Positions 41,996-50,893 of a stretch of DNA of 64,000 bases are shown one piece after another. Both the position numbers and the translations under genes were made by a program. Source of the stretch: Azonexaceae bacterium s22 (lineage in GTDB: Bacteria; Pseudomonadota; Gammaproteobacteria; Burkholderiales; Rhodocyclaceae); NCBI GenBank assembly GCA_016617495.1, contig WYCU01000001.1, positions 372,001 to 436,000 on the forward strand, read 5' to 3'. How positions within the stretch are numbered: the stretch's first letter is position 1; each line of letters begins with the position of its first letter. The notes beneath the pieces are model-generated. The model made no database searches. It was not told the origin of the DNA and saw only the letters and a program-made list of their open reading frames with translations.

Positions 41996-44971
41996 TCAGA
42001 CCACAACGAAGTCCGTGGCGCTGACGGTCGTGCCGATCACCGCAATCTGAACTGCAGCATGCTGGCCGCCAGAGCCGTCCGCATCGTAGTAAAGCGCATC
42101 GGTGGTCGTGTTGTAGATCAGGCGGTGCGCCGTGCTCGTCGCCACACTACCGGTACCGACCAGCAGACTGGCGCTGGACAACGCACCCGGAGCGTTGAGC
42201 GCGGTGAAGACGTCGTCGCTCAACTGGATCTTGTCCTGACCGGTAGTGAAGTCGGTGATGGTATCGACGCCGGCAAGCAGTGTCGGATAGTAGTAACCCG
42301 CCGGATTTGGTGCGGAGAGGGCGGTATCGAAACGGAAGACGTCGTTGCCGGCGCCCCCGGTCAGCATGTCGTTGCCAGCACCACCAGAGAGCGTATCGCT
42401 GCCACTACCGCCCGACAGGGTGTCATTACCGGATTCGGCCGTAATCAGGTTATTGCCTGCATTGCCGGTGCCCGACAGATTGACGATCGAATACGAGTAG
42501 GTCGTTGTAGCATCGGACTTCAGGTGCAGGTTCTCGACGTTGTTCGCCAGCGTGTAGGCAAAACCCGTGGTGACAGCAACATCCACGACGCCGGTTGCGC
42601 TGACGACGCTCTTCGCGAAGTTGGTCACGCCGAGGATGACTTGGTCCGCCGTGCCGCCTGTAGAGGATTCGGTGACGGTTTCACCAGTCGTGTCGACGTA
42701 ATACGTGTCGTTGCCGTTGCCACCGATCATGACGTCGGTGCCGGTGTAACCATCGATCGTGTCGTTGCCGTCGCCGCCGTTCAGTGTATTGGACAGATAA
42801 TTGCCGGCCATCGTGTTGTTCAGGCTGTTACCCGTACCATTGGTCGCAAAGGTTCCTTCCAAACGGAGGTTTTCGACGTTGGCAGCCAGCGTGAAAGTTT
42901 GTCCGGCAACGGTGCCGGTAGCCAGAACGAGATCAGTGCCAGCACTAGCAGCTTCAACCACCACGTCATTGTGGGAGTTGAGCTTGTAGGTATCATTACC
43001 TGCGCCACCTGTAAGGGTGTCATAGCCCAGCCCACCGTCAAGAACGTTGGCCAAGGCATTGCCAGTCAGTGCATCACCTACGTTGCCACCAGTGACGTTC
43101 TCGAAGTTGACCAGGGTGTCAGTTCCCGATCCACCGGTGACCTGGCCGGCGGTCGTTGCCAGAGAAACCGTAACCTTGGCTGCATGGCCAACGTAAGACA
43201 CGGTATCGTTACCCATGCCGCCATCCAGATAGTTGCTGCCGGTATTGGCCACAATCACGTTGTCCATGATGTTGCCACCGCCCTTCAGGCTGGCTGTACC
43301 GGATAGGGTCAGATTTTCGACTCCTGTGCTCAGCGTATAGTTGACCGTGGAAATCACCGTGTCGATTTCACCCGCGGCACTACCGTAGTAGTAGTACGGA
43401 TCAATGTCGACGACGACATCACCGACGTTATCGACGTAGTACGTGTCAGCGCCATAGCCACCCGTCATGCTGTCAGCGCCAGTTCCGCCATCAATGGTGT
43501 CGTTGCCGCTTACCCCGTCGATGGTGTCGTTACCGGCCAGCCCCTTCAGGTTGTTGGCCATGCCGTTGCCATAAATGTTGTTGTTCAGGGTGTTGCCGGT
43601 ACCATTGACTGCCGTAGAGTAGTAATAACGGAAGTGGGCGTAGTTGGCTTCGAGGCTCAGATTCTCCAGCGTGCTACCCAAGGTGAAGTCGACCGCGCTG
43701 TACACCATGTCGGTGCCGGCGGAGTCAATAATAGTGTCGCCAACGGTGTCGACGTAATACGTGTCGTTGCCGGCGCCACCATTCATACTATCGTTGCCGG
43801 TAGCGCCGCCACCCGCATCGATGATGTTGGCCAGCGAGTTGCCGATCAGGCTGTCGGCGTAGACCGAGCCTCGGACATTTTCGAAATTCTTTAGAGTATC
43901 GCTGCCTGATCCGACGGTGGCCTGTGCGGATACCGTACCCAAAGATACGGTAACACCAGCCGAAGCCGTTTCATAGGAAACCGTATCGTTGCCCGTTCCA
44001 CCATCCAGTACGTTGGCTTTCGAGTTGGCGATGATGTAGTTGGTCAGGGAGTTACCTGTGCCGTTGACGCCAAGCGTACCGAGATCCAGATTTTCGACAG
44101 CCGTGCCTTTGCCGGTGGTTGCCAGCGACCAGCTGATGGCGCTAGCGACCTTGACCCAGTCGCCAGTGACCGTGCCGTAGTAGCTATAGTAAGAATAATC
44201 GGAGGCATCGTCATAAACCATGTCCGAAGCGCTGTCGACCGTATAAGTGTCGTTACCCAGGCCGCCGAACAGGGTGTCGACGCCGGTACCACCATCCAGC
44301 GTATCGCTGCCGGCTTGGCCGCTCAGGCGATCATTGCCTGCACCACCGATCAGAGTGTCATTCCCGCTGTTACCGGATATCTGGTTATTCAACGTATTGC
44401 CGGTGATGCTGGCCGCGGAACTGTAGTAGCTTGCTCCATTTTCCACGTGAGCGTTTTCAATGTAGTTGCCCAACGTATAGGTGCCGGCACCGCGAATGAT
44501 CACGTTGTCGGTGCCACCGGTTGACGACGTTTCGACAATCGTGTCGCTGGTATCGGTGACGATATAGGTGTCGTTACCTGCGCCGCCAGAGAGCGTGTCA
44601 TTACCTTGCGTGCCTACGAGCGTGTCATTGCCACTGCTACCCACAATCGAATCGTTACCGTAAAGGAGCACGCCATTCACAATATTGGCCAGTTGTCCGG
44701 CACTCCAGAAGGAGTAGGTACTCAGTGCAATGCTGACGGTGCCGCTGGTGGCCACTGTGGCGGCGCCAGGGAAGCTGTAAATGGCGAACTTGGTGATCGT
44801 TCCCCCGTTCGGCATGCCGGTCGCTGCATCGTAAGTCAATGCCGTGCCGGTAATCGTGACGCGGTAGTCGGCGTTTTCCAGCACAAAGCTGGTTGTCGAC
44901 TTCGTCGTCAGCGTCAGGCCTTGCAATAGATCGATACTGGGAGCGGGGGAAGAATAAGTCAGCGTAGCCAT
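41996..44971 (-). CDS. Large RTX (calcium-binding nonapeptide repeat) protein, probable type I secretion substrate
   Basis: A 991-residue Gly/Asp/Asn-rich protein. After an unrecognised N-terminal segment (1 to about 105) the whole chain consists of GGxGxDxxx blocks (NDTLSGGAGNDTY, NDRLSGQAGSDTLDGGTGVDTL) separated by recurring VENLxLxGxxxxNGTGNxLxNxIxGN modules. No enzymatic domain is visible. The C-terminal module (GVDTITDFTTGQDKIQLSDD) and the end DFVVV (Asp plus hydrophobic residues) match type I secretion signals of the PrtD class. ATG 44971 is chosen because GGAGG lies 6 nt upstream. Base composition is less GC-rich than the surroundings. An S-layer, adhesin or matrix role is possible but unproven. 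Confidence 0.9.
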   Translation of the reverse strand: MATLTYSSPAPSIDLLQGLTLTTKSTTSFVLENADYRVTITGTALTYDAATGMPNGGTITKFAIYSFPGAATVATSGTVSIALSTYSFWSAGQLANIVNGVLLYGNDSIVGSSGNDTLVGTQGNDTLSGGAGNDTYIVTDTSDTIVETSSTGGTDNVIIRGAGTYTLGNYIENAHVENGASYYSSAASITGNTLNNQISGNSGNDTLIGGAGNDRLSGQAGSDTLDGGTGVDTLFGGLGNDTYTVDSASDMVYDDASDYSYYSYYGTVTGDWVKVASAISWSLATTGKGTAVENLDLGTLGVNGTGNSLTNYIIANSKANVLDGGTGNDTVSYETASAGVTVSLGTVSAQATVGSGSDTLKNFENVRGSVYADSLIGNSLANIIDAGGGATGNDSMNGGAGNDTYYVDTVGDTIIDSAGTDMVYSAVDFTLGSTLENLSLEANYAHFRYYYSTAVNGTGNTLNNNIYGNGMANNLKGLAGNDTIDGVSGNDTIDGGTGADSMTGGYGADTYYVDNVGDVVVDIDPYYYYGSAAGEIDTVISTVNYTLSTGVENLTLSGTASLKGGGNIMDNVIVANTGSNYLDGGMGNDTVSYVGHAAKVTVSLATTAGQVTGGSGTDTLVNFENVTGGNVGDALTGNALANVLDGGLGYDTLTGGAGNDTYKLNSHNDVVVEAASAGTDLVLATGTVAGQTFTLAANVENLRLEGTFATNGTGNSLNNTMAGNYLSNTLNGGDGNDTIDGYTGTDVMIGGNGNDTYYVDTTGETVTESSTGGTADQVILGVTNFAKSVVSATGVVDVAVTTGFAYTLANNVENLHLKSDATTTYSYSIVNLSGTGNAGNNLITAESGNDTLSGGSGSDTLSGGAGNDMLTGGAGNDVFRFDTALSAPNPAGYYYPTLLAGVDTITDFTTGQDKIQLSDDVFTALNAPGALSSASLLVGTGSVATSTAHRLIYNTTTDALYYDADGSGGQHAAVQIAVIGTTVSATDFVVV

Positions 44972-45036
44972 GCCAGCCTCCAAAATGGATAAACAGGGAG
45001 AGAAGTGAAGGGTGCGTAAAACGTCAGCAGATCAAG

Positions 45037-45064
45037 AAATTAACATAAATTTACGACATACCAA
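45037..45064 (-). promoter_or_regulatory. Candidate promoter of the RTX gene
   Basis: Minus-strand TTGGTA (45059-45064), a 16-bp spacer and TAATTT (45037-45042). The predicted start, near 45030, lies about 60 bp before the RTX start codon. A CRP-like palindrome is centred about 62 bp upstream of that start. Confidence 0.5.
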
Positions 45065-45084
45065 TGACGTTCATTCCAGAAGTC

Positions 45085-45100
45085 TGTGAAATATTTCACG
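45085..45100. promoter_or_regulatory. CRP/FNR-family-like operator upstream of the RTX gene
   Basis: TGTGA-AATATT-TCACG contains the perfect 14-bp palindrome GTGAAATATTTCAC (45086-45099) and matches the CRP half-sites TGTGA and TCAC with the standard 6-bp spacing. Its centre is about -62 relative to the predicted RTX transcription start, the usual class I activator position. Confidence 0.6.
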
Positions 45101-45355
45101 ACCTTGTCGTTGGGCCGGGGAACTATTCTTGTGAGGTGCCTTCGCCGACGTAATCGTTATTCAACAGTTCAGGATGCGCCGTATTTTTCGCGCACGAACA
45201 AAGATGGGCAAAAGTGTAACGTTGTAACTGTGGCTTCTAGTTGACAATTTTGCGGGCGCGATGCGCCTTCCGAGTCCCATGAGCGGAGAAGCGGAAAGGG
45301 CATTCGCTCACATGGGACGCCCTGTTGCGAGTCAAGTGCCGGCGGCGTTGGCCGC
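45101..45355. other. Intergenic region between the RTX and BamE-like genes
   Basis: No credible gene was found here. It contains an imperfect inverted repeat, GTCCCATGAGCG (45274-45285) against CGCTCACATGGGAC (45305-45318), with a 2-nt bulge. This may form a hairpin just downstream of the BamE-like gene, but it has no clear U-tract. Confidence 0.5.
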
Positions 45356-45868
45356 TTAGTGACCGCAGATAATCGGAAAGCGTCTGAATGAGCTTTCCGG
45401 TCGGCTTTGCGTCGAGTGCACCTTGCCGGAAGTGTTGTCGAACAGCACGTCGAACCGCGATGCTTCGTTCCAGGCGTCACAAAAGCGCCATTCCCACACG
45501 AGTTCATCGCGACGGTCGAAATAGACGGTCCATTCTGGCTGCGGTGGGCCGATGATGCGAAGGACTTCTTCCTGGGTCATGCCCGCCTGAATTTTGGCGA
45601 AGTTTTGCATGTCCAGAACGCCTTGGAGGCTGGTCATGAAGCCTTGGCGGTCGATGCGGACCATGTAGGTTTGGTAGCCCGCAGGCCCGCGCGGATAGGC
45701 CCAGAGTTGGGTGCCATCCGGATCTCTCCAGCGCTGCGCGGGTTCACCCATCAGTTGCTCGACTTCTTGAGCCGTGCTGATGCCAGGCTTCAGGCCGCGG
45801 CCGTCGTAGCTGGCGCAACCGGCCAGCAGGGTCAGTGCGAGAACAAGTGCAGGAATGCGGAAATTCAT
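45356..45868 (-). CDS. BamE/SmpA-OmlA-like outer membrane lipoprotein
   Basis: A 170-residue lipoprotein with lipobox LLAGC (Cys18) followed by two SmpA/OmlA-type units: LKPGISTAQEVEQLMGEPAQRWRDPDGTQLWAY and IQAGMTQEEVLRIIGPPQPEWTVYFDRRDELVWEWRF. The repeated (G-T/M-x2-E-V) plus GxP pattern is that of BamE-like proteins, but two tandem copies and the C-terminal extension make it a paralogue rather than obvious BamE itself. It probably sits in the outer membrane facing the periplasm. It lies 25 bp after ribE. Confidence 0.8.
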   Translation of the reverse strand: MNFRIPALVLALTLLAGCASYDGRGLKPGISTAQEVEQLMGEPAQRWRDPDGTQLWAYPRGPAGYQTYMVRIDRQGFMTSLQGVLDMQNFAKIQAGMTQEEVLRIIGPPQPEWTVYFDRRDELVWEWRFCDAWNEASRFDVLFDNTSGKVHSTQSRPESSFRRFPIICGH

Positions 45869-45893
45869 GATGTTCTCCCCTGGGTGGCGGGCG

Positions 45894-46490
45894 TTAGTTG
45901 CCCTTTTCTGCAGTCAGCAGACGCTCGCAGTAGCGGGCGATGAGGTCCACTTCCAGATTGACCCGTGTTCCCGGCACGAGGTGCTTGAGCGTGGTGTTGT
46001 CGAGCGTGTGGGGAATCAGGTTGATCGTGAACCGGGCGCCGGTGACGTCATTGGTTGTCAGGCTGGTGCCGTTGATGGTGATTGAGCCTTTGCGGGCGAT
46101 GTATTTTGCAAGATCGGCTGGTGCTTCGATTTCCAGCAGACGGTTATCGCCGATGGCATCGAAACGCTGGACGATCCCAACCCCGTCGACGTGTCCGGAA
46201 ACGAGGTGGCCGCCGAGGCGGTCAGCCAGACGCAGGGCTTTTTCGAGGTTGATTTCACCGGGGTTGTCGAGGCCGACGGTGCAGGAAAGGGTTTCCGGCG
46301 AGACATCGACCATGAATTGCCCGCCTTCGATGGCAACCACCGTGAGGCAGACCCCGTTGCAGGCAATGGAGTCGCCCAGCACGACATCGTCCAGTTCGAG
46401 TTTGCCGGCATCGACATGCAGGCGATAGCCCACTTCGCGTGGGGTGAGTTGGGTGATGCGGCCGACAGCGGCAATGATTCCGGAAAACAT
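45894..46490 (-). CDS. ribE: Riboflavin synthase alpha subunit
   Basis: A 198-residue protein that dismutates two 6,7-dimethyl-8-ribityllumazine molecules to riboflavin. It shows the two homologous lumazine-binding barrels: MFSGIIAAVGRITQLTPREVGYRLHVDAG, DSIACNGVCLTVV and VDVSPETLSCTVGLDNPGEINLEKALRLADRLGGHLVSGHVDGVG, then the second repeat SITINGTSLTTNDV and FTINLIPHTLDNTTL. The remaining rib genes are not nearby. No riboswitch was recognised upstream. Confidence 0.96.
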   Translation of the reverse strand: MFSGIIAAVGRITQLTPREVGYRLHVDAGKLELDDVVLGDSIACNGVCLTVVAIEGGQFMVDVSPETLSCTVGLDNPGEINLEKALRLADRLGGHLVSGHVDGVGIVQRFDAIGDNRLLEIEAPADLAKYIARKGSITINGTSLTTNDVTGARFTINLIPHTLDNTTLKHLVPGTRVNLEVDLIARYCERLLTAEKGN

Positions 46491-46589
46491 GGCGATTGAT
46501 TGAATGACGGTGGAGGGACGATGGCGACTTTATCACGCGATCACGCCACAGGGGCAGGCCCAAGCCGGTGCCCTTGAGGCCTGCCGCGG

Positions 46590-46624
46590 TTTTTGGCCAT
46601 TTTTTCCGGTTGACCGCGACAAAT
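46590..46624 (-). repeat. Dispersed 12-bp-core repeat, copy 13 (variant GTCGCGGTCAAC)
   Basis: Minus-strand reading: CATTT, GTCGCGGTCAAC (46609-46620, one mismatch), CGGA, AAAAAT and CCAAAAA. It is intergenic in the 169-bp gap between ribE and the DUF6600-type gene. Confidence 0.75.
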
Positions 46625-46659
46625 GCCAAGTTTGAAGCGGCCTTGCCTCTCGAAGCCCG

Positions 46660-48768
46660 TCAGTGACCGCCCCGTCGATCGTCGTTGCCACGGGGGGCTT
46701 GCCGGTGTTCTGCCGGCGGCGCTTGATGGCGCTGGGGCGGCGGCATTTCCCGGGCGGGCGCGGGCATGGGTTGCGGCCGGGGTGCTGGTGCCGCCTGCAT
46801 GGGGGGCGCTTGCCGTGGTTGCGGCATTTCCCGCGGTTGCGGTATCTCCCGCGGTGCGCGGTCGTAGTTTCTCGGTGCCGGTTCCCGGCCGATGTTTCGT
46901 GGTATGTCCTCGGCCATGCCACGCGGCGGCTGCCGTTCATAGCTTGGCTGCTGGCGCTCGGGCTGGGGCTGGCGTATTGGCTCCGGTGCCATGCGCGGTT
47001 CATGGCGTTCCACGGGCTGGCGGGTTTCGGGTCGCGGTGGCGGTTGGCGTCCGTAGTCCTCGCGCGCGGGGGCGGTCATGCTGCCGCGTGTTTCCGGGCG
47101 CGGTGCTTCCGGGGGCTGGCGCACTTCCTGGCGATCCCCGCCCTGGCGGCTTTCCGGGCGCGGCAAGGGCTGGCGAGCGGTGTCGTCACGAGGGCTTGCG
47201 TTCATTCCGCCGCGCGGCTCGGCCGTCGTCCGAGGCTCGAAGGGGGTGCCGTTGTTCCGGCGATCCGTTGGCATGTCGCGAGGCCCTTTGGTATGGTCAG
47301 GCGCGCTCTCGGGCCGGCGGTCATTGCCCGGTTCGCCACGGGGGCCATTGGGGCCATTAGGGCGCGGATCGGCGATTGGCGTCTGATAACGCTCGGCGGG
47401 AGTGCGGATGGTCTGGCGCGTTGGCGGAACACCGGCGGGGGTGGGTTGACGTGCCTCTGGCCCGGGGGCGATCCAGTGGCGATCCGGGGCTTTCGGGCTC
47501 GCTGGCAGGTCGGCCTGGCGCCCCGGCTCGTAGGGGCGGATCGTACGGCGGTCAATCGGGCGACCGTCGCGCAAGGTGTTGGCGGGAACCACGGTGACGG
47601 CATCGGCGCGGTCACGGTTAACATAGCGCGGCACATAGCGCGGACTGAGTGCATGGTCGACATGGCGCATGTCATGCACATGCCCGACATTGAGCTGGCG
47701 GACATGGCGCGGTGTGCTGCGATAGGCGGGGACGTAGACCTCGCGGGGGCCGAGGGGGAACCAGCCGACGGCGGGCGCGGTGCCGTAGCTGAAGGTCATG
47801 CTCCAGCCGGGATTGCCGACCCAGCCGACGAGTGCCGGTGCATACACTGGGCGGGCGACATAGCTGCCGGGCGCCCAGCCCCAGCGCCCGCCGTAATTCA
47901 CCCAGCGGCCGTAATGGAAGGGGGCGAAGCCCCACGGTGCGTCGTCGACCCAGGTCCACCCCCAAGGCTCGACCCAGGCCCAGCGCCCGTAACGATAGGG
48001 CGCCCAGTCCGCAGCGACATAACGCGGATACCAGACGGCACCGTAATCGCTGCTTTGCTGCCAGTCGCCGTAAGCATCAAGGTCCTGTGCGCCGGTCATG
48101 TGGGGGGAAACGTACTGTCGCGTGTATTGCGCCTGGCTGCGGCGATCGCGGGCCGAGACCCAGTTGTCGAAATCGTCGCCATAGGGGGCCGAAGCGAATT
48201 CGACGGGCGCATTTTCGGGCATGTTAACCATTTCGCCGGCATTGACCACGACGGGGTTGTAGCCGCCAATGAGTTCGGCACTGCCCGATTGCGCGGCGAC
48301 GCTGGCCTGCGGGCCGCGAACTTCGATGCGATAACGCCCGGGCGCAAGAAAGCGGACGCGACCGCGCGGTGTCAGGATTTGCAGGTCGTCGGCCTGGTCG
48401 CGGTCGCGAATGGTGACCGCCAGTGCGCCTTCGGCGAGTAAAAGTTCGACATTTTCGTCGTTGACCGTGACAAACTCCATGCGCCCGTATTCATCGAGCC
48501 GATAGGCGGTGGAGCCGATCCACAGTTCTGCGCGGCTGCGACGCCCGGTGTCGATGATGGCGCCGCTGCCGACCGGCCAGTTGATCGCGGCCGCCGAACC
48601 GCCATCTTGCCGATCGGCGCGAAAGGTGACTTCGCCCTCGATGGCCGAAAGACGGCCGACCCGACCCGGTGGATCGCCAGCGGCCCCGGCCGTGCCGATG
48701 CAGCTCAGCAAAGCGAGGAAAATCAAGCCGGCAATGTGGCGTAACAAGGCGTGGATCGGTCGGGTCAT
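46660..48768 (-). CDS. FecR-like/DUF6600-type envelope protein with long Pro/Arg/Gln-rich tail
   Basis: A 702-residue exported protein with a signal peptide or anchor (LIFLALLSCIGTAGAAG). A FecR-like segment follows (about 35-150: VGRLSAIEGEVTFRADRQ, VGSGAIIDTGRRSRAELWIGSTAYRLDEYGRMEF, LLLAEGALAVTIRDRD). Next is a Trp/Tyr/Gly-rich block (WYPRYVAADWAPYRYGRWAWVEPWGWTWVDDAPWGFAPFHYGRWV) typical of DUF6600 proteins, then about 300 residues of low-complexity Pro, Arg, Gln and Glu. The function is unknown; it is probably periplasmic or surface. ATG 48768 is chosen over a TTG at 48783. Confidence 0.8.
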   Translation of the reverse strand: MTRPIHALLRHIAGLIFLALLSCIGTAGAAGDPPGRVGRLSAIEGEVTFRADRQDGGSAAAINWPVGSGAIIDTGRRSRAELWIGSTAYRLDEYGRMEFVTVNDENVELLLAEGALAVTIRDRDQADDLQILTPRGRVRFLAPGRYRIEVRGPQASVAAQSGSAELIGGYNPVVVNAGEMVNMPENAPVEFASAPYGDDFDNWVSARDRRSQAQYTRQYVSPHMTGAQDLDAYGDWQQSSDYGAVWYPRYVAADWAPYRYGRWAWVEPWGWTWVDDAPWGFAPFHYGRWVNYGGRWGWAPGSYVARPVYAPALVGWVGNPGWSMTFSYGTAPAVGWFPLGPREVYVPAYRSTPRHVRQLNVGHVHDMRHVDHALSPRYVPRYVNRDRADAVTVVPANTLRDGRPIDRRTIRPYEPGRQADLPASPKAPDRHWIAPGPEARQPTPAGVPPTRQTIRTPAERYQTPIADPRPNGPNGPRGEPGNDRRPESAPDHTKGPRDMPTDRRNNGTPFEPRTTAEPRGGMNASPRDDTARQPLPRPESRQGGDRQEVRQPPEAPRPETRGSMTAPAREDYGRQPPPRPETRQPVERHEPRMAPEPIRQPQPERQQPSYERQPPRGMAEDIPRNIGREPAPRNYDRAPREIPQPREMPQPRQAPPMQAAPAPRPQPMPAPAREMPPPQRHQAPPAEHRQAPRGNDDRRGGH

Positions 48769-48979
48769 GATGATTGTGGACAAAGTCAGTCGGTAGGGTG
48801 CTTAACGTATTAGAGCGCGTTTGGATGAACGCCGTCCGCGAAAAATCGTTTCAGGATGTTGCCGGCCCGTAGCCGCGGTGCTTCGCGGGGTTTGGTTTGA
48901 ATCGCGCTAAATCTGTGATTTTTAAGCGAGCTGTCGTAAAATCGCCGGCCCTTTAGTGCGCTGCAAATACCCTATTTCC

Positions 48980-50893
48980 ATGCTCTACCCCACCCGTTTC
49001 GATGTCATCGTCGTCGGCGGCGGCCACGCCGGCACCGAAGCTGCGCTTGCCGCAGCCCGGGCGGGGGCGAACACGCTGTTGCTGACGCACAACCTGGATA
49101 CCTTGGGGGCGATGAGTTGCAACCCGTCGATTGGCGGCATCGGCAAAGGCCATCTGGTGCGCGAGGTCGACGCGCTGGGCGGCGCCATGGCCGCAGCCAC
49201 CGATGAAGCCGGCATCCAGTTCCGCATTCTGAACGCCTCGAAAGGCCCGGCGGTGCGCGCAACGCGCGCCCAGGCCGACCGCGTGCTGTACAAACAGGCG
49301 ATCCGGACTCGTCTGGAAAACCAGCCGAACCTGACCATCTTCGCCCAAGCCTGCGACGACCTGATCGTCGAGGGCGACAAGGTCTGCGGCGCGGTCACGC
49401 AACTGGGCATCCGCTTCATGGCCGAGGCGGTGGTCCTCACCGCCGGCACCTTCCTCAACGGCAAGATCCACGTCGGGCTGGAAAACTACACCGGCGGCCG
49501 CATGGGCGATCCGCCTTCGGTGTCACTGGCGGCGCGCCTCAAGGAACTCAATTTGCCGCAGGGGCGGCTGAAGACTGGCACGCCGCCACGCCTCGACGGC
49601 AAGACCATCGATTTTTCGGTAATGGAAGAGCAGCACTCGGACGATCCGCTACCGGTGTTTTCCTTTCTTGGCCACGCCGCGCAGCACCCGAAGCAGCTGC
49701 CTTGCTGGATCACCGAAACCAACGAGCGCACGCACGACATCATCCGCAGCGGCCTGGACCGTTCGCCGATGTACACCGGCGTCATCGAAGGCGTCGGGCC
49801 GCGCTATTGCCCGTCGATTGAAGACAAGATCCACCGCTTCGCCGACAAGGACAAGCACAACGTCTTCCTCGAACCGGAAGGCCTGACCACCCACGAGATC
49901 TACCCGAACGGCGTGTCGACCAGCCTGCCCTTCGACATCCAGCTGGCGCTGGTGCGCTCGATCCGCGGCATGGAAAACGTGCACATCCTGCGCCCCGGTT
50001 ACGCCATCGAATACGATTTTTACGACCCGCGTGGCCTCAAGGACACGCTGGAGACCAAGGCCATCCACGGCCTCTTCTTCGCCGGCCAGATCAACGGCAC
50101 CACCGGCTATGAAGAAGCTGCCGCGCAGGGCCTCCTCGCCGGCATCAACGCCGTGCGCTACGTGCGCGGTGAAGCCGGCTGGTGCCCGAAGCGCAACGAA
50201 GCCTATCTCGGCGTGCTGGTTGACGACCTGATCACGCGCGGCGTTTCCGATCCCTACCGGATGTTCACCAGCCGTGCCGAATACCGTCTCAGCCTGCGCG
50301 AGGACAACGCCGACTTGCGCCTGACCGAGCAGGGTCGTGCGCTCGGCCTGGTCGACGATGTGCGCTGGGCGGCGTTCTGCCAGAAGCGCGATGTCATCGC
50401 CGCCGAGCAGGAGCGCCTGAAATCCACATGGATCAACCCGAAGATCGTCTCTGCGGAAGCTTGCATCCGCGTGCTGGGTAAACCCATCGAACACGAATAC
50501 AACCTCTTCGAACTGCTGCGTCGCCCGGAGGTGGCTTATCGCGATCTGGTGGGCTTGGTTAAAGACGATTGTCGCGGTCAACCCGAAAATTCGGGCCAAA
50601 ATGAACTCGATCCGGCCATCGTTGAGCAACTGGAAATTTCAGCCAAATATCAAGGCTATATCGACCGCCAGATTGAGGAAGTCGCCAAGGCAGCCACGCT
50701 GGAAAACACCGAACTGCCGGCCGATCTCGATTACGCGACAGTGCCGGGGCTGTCCAACGAGGTCAAGCAGAAGCTCAATCTGCACAAGCCGCAGACCATC
50801 GGGCAAGCCTCGCGCATTCAGGGCATCACGCCAGCGGCCATTTCGCTGCTGCTCATTCACCTGAAACGTCTCAAATTGGCGGAGAAAGCATGA
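48980..50893 (+). CDS. mnmG: tRNA uridine-5-carboxymethylaminomethyl modification enzyme MnmG (GidA)
   Basis: A 637-residue FAD enzyme that, with MnmE, installs the cmnm5 group at U34 of certain tRNAs. The FAD motif [17 protein letters not shown] is at the N-terminus, followed by [66 protein letters not shown] and the C-terminal helical domain ([17 protein letters not shown]). A dispersed repeat copy sits inside the C-terminal region ([21 protein letters not shown]), apparently lengthening a variable loop by a few residues. Start ATG 48980 gives the family [14 protein letters not shown]. It overlaps rsmG by 4 bp. Confidence 0.97.
   Translation: MLYPTRFDVIVVGGGHAGTEAALAAARAGANTLLLTHNLDTLGAMSCNPSIGGIGKGHLVREVDALGGAMAAATDEAGIQFRILNASKGPAVRATRAQADRVLYKQAIRTRLENQPNLTIFAQACDDLIVEGDKVCGAVTQLGIRFMAEAVVLTAGTFLNGKIHVGLENYTGGRMGDPPSVSLAARLKELNLPQGRLKTGTPPRLDGKTIDFSVMEEQHSDDPLPVFSFLGHAAQHPKQLPCWITETNERTHDIIRSGLDRSPMYTGVIEGVGPRYCPSIEDKIHRFADKDKHNVFLEPEGLTTHEIYPNGVSTSLPFDIQLALVRSIRGMENVHILRPGYAIEYDFYDPRGLKDTLETKAIHGLFFAGQINGTTGYEEAAAQGLLAGINAVRYVRGEAGWCPKRNEAYLGVLVDDLITRGVSDPYRMFTSRAEYRLSLREDNADLRLTEQGRALGLVDDVRWAAFCQKRDVIAAEQERLKSTWINPKIVSAEACIRVLGKPIEHEYNLFELLRRPEVAYRDLVGLVKDDCRGQPENSGQNELDPAIVEQLEISAKYQGYIDRQIEEVAKAATLENTELPADLDYATVPGLSNEVKQKLNLHKPQTIGQASRIQGITPAAISLLLIHLKRLKLAEKA
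50567..50602 (+). repeat. Dispersed 12-bp-core repeat, copy 14 (variant GTCGCGGTCAAC)
   Basis: GATT, core 50571-50582 (one mismatch), CCGA, AAATTC and CCAAAAT. It lies inside mnmG but in a different reading frame from the VAVD copies (it reads DCRG). Confidence 0.8.

Noticed and set aside
41909-43306. A 465-codon plus-strand frame opposite the RTX repeats.
   Set aside because: It is the complementary reading of repeated Gly-Asp codons and has no independent start signal or family resemblance.
41996-44971. The regularly repeated DNA of the RTX gene considered as a CRISPR-like or tandem repeat array.
   Set aside because: The repeats are in frame, degenerate and encode calcium-binding nonapeptides; there are no constant repeats with unique spacers.
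45169-45507. Short minus-strand frame in and beyond the start of the RTX-BamE spacer.
   Set aside because: It overlaps the BamE-like lipoprotein gene in another frame and has no ribosome binding site or recognisable features.
48769-48979. Possible replication origin upstream of mnmG, with a DnaA-box-like TTGTCCACA near 48774-48782.
   Set aside because: Only one imperfect box, no cluster, no marked AT-rich unwinding region and no dnaA nearby.
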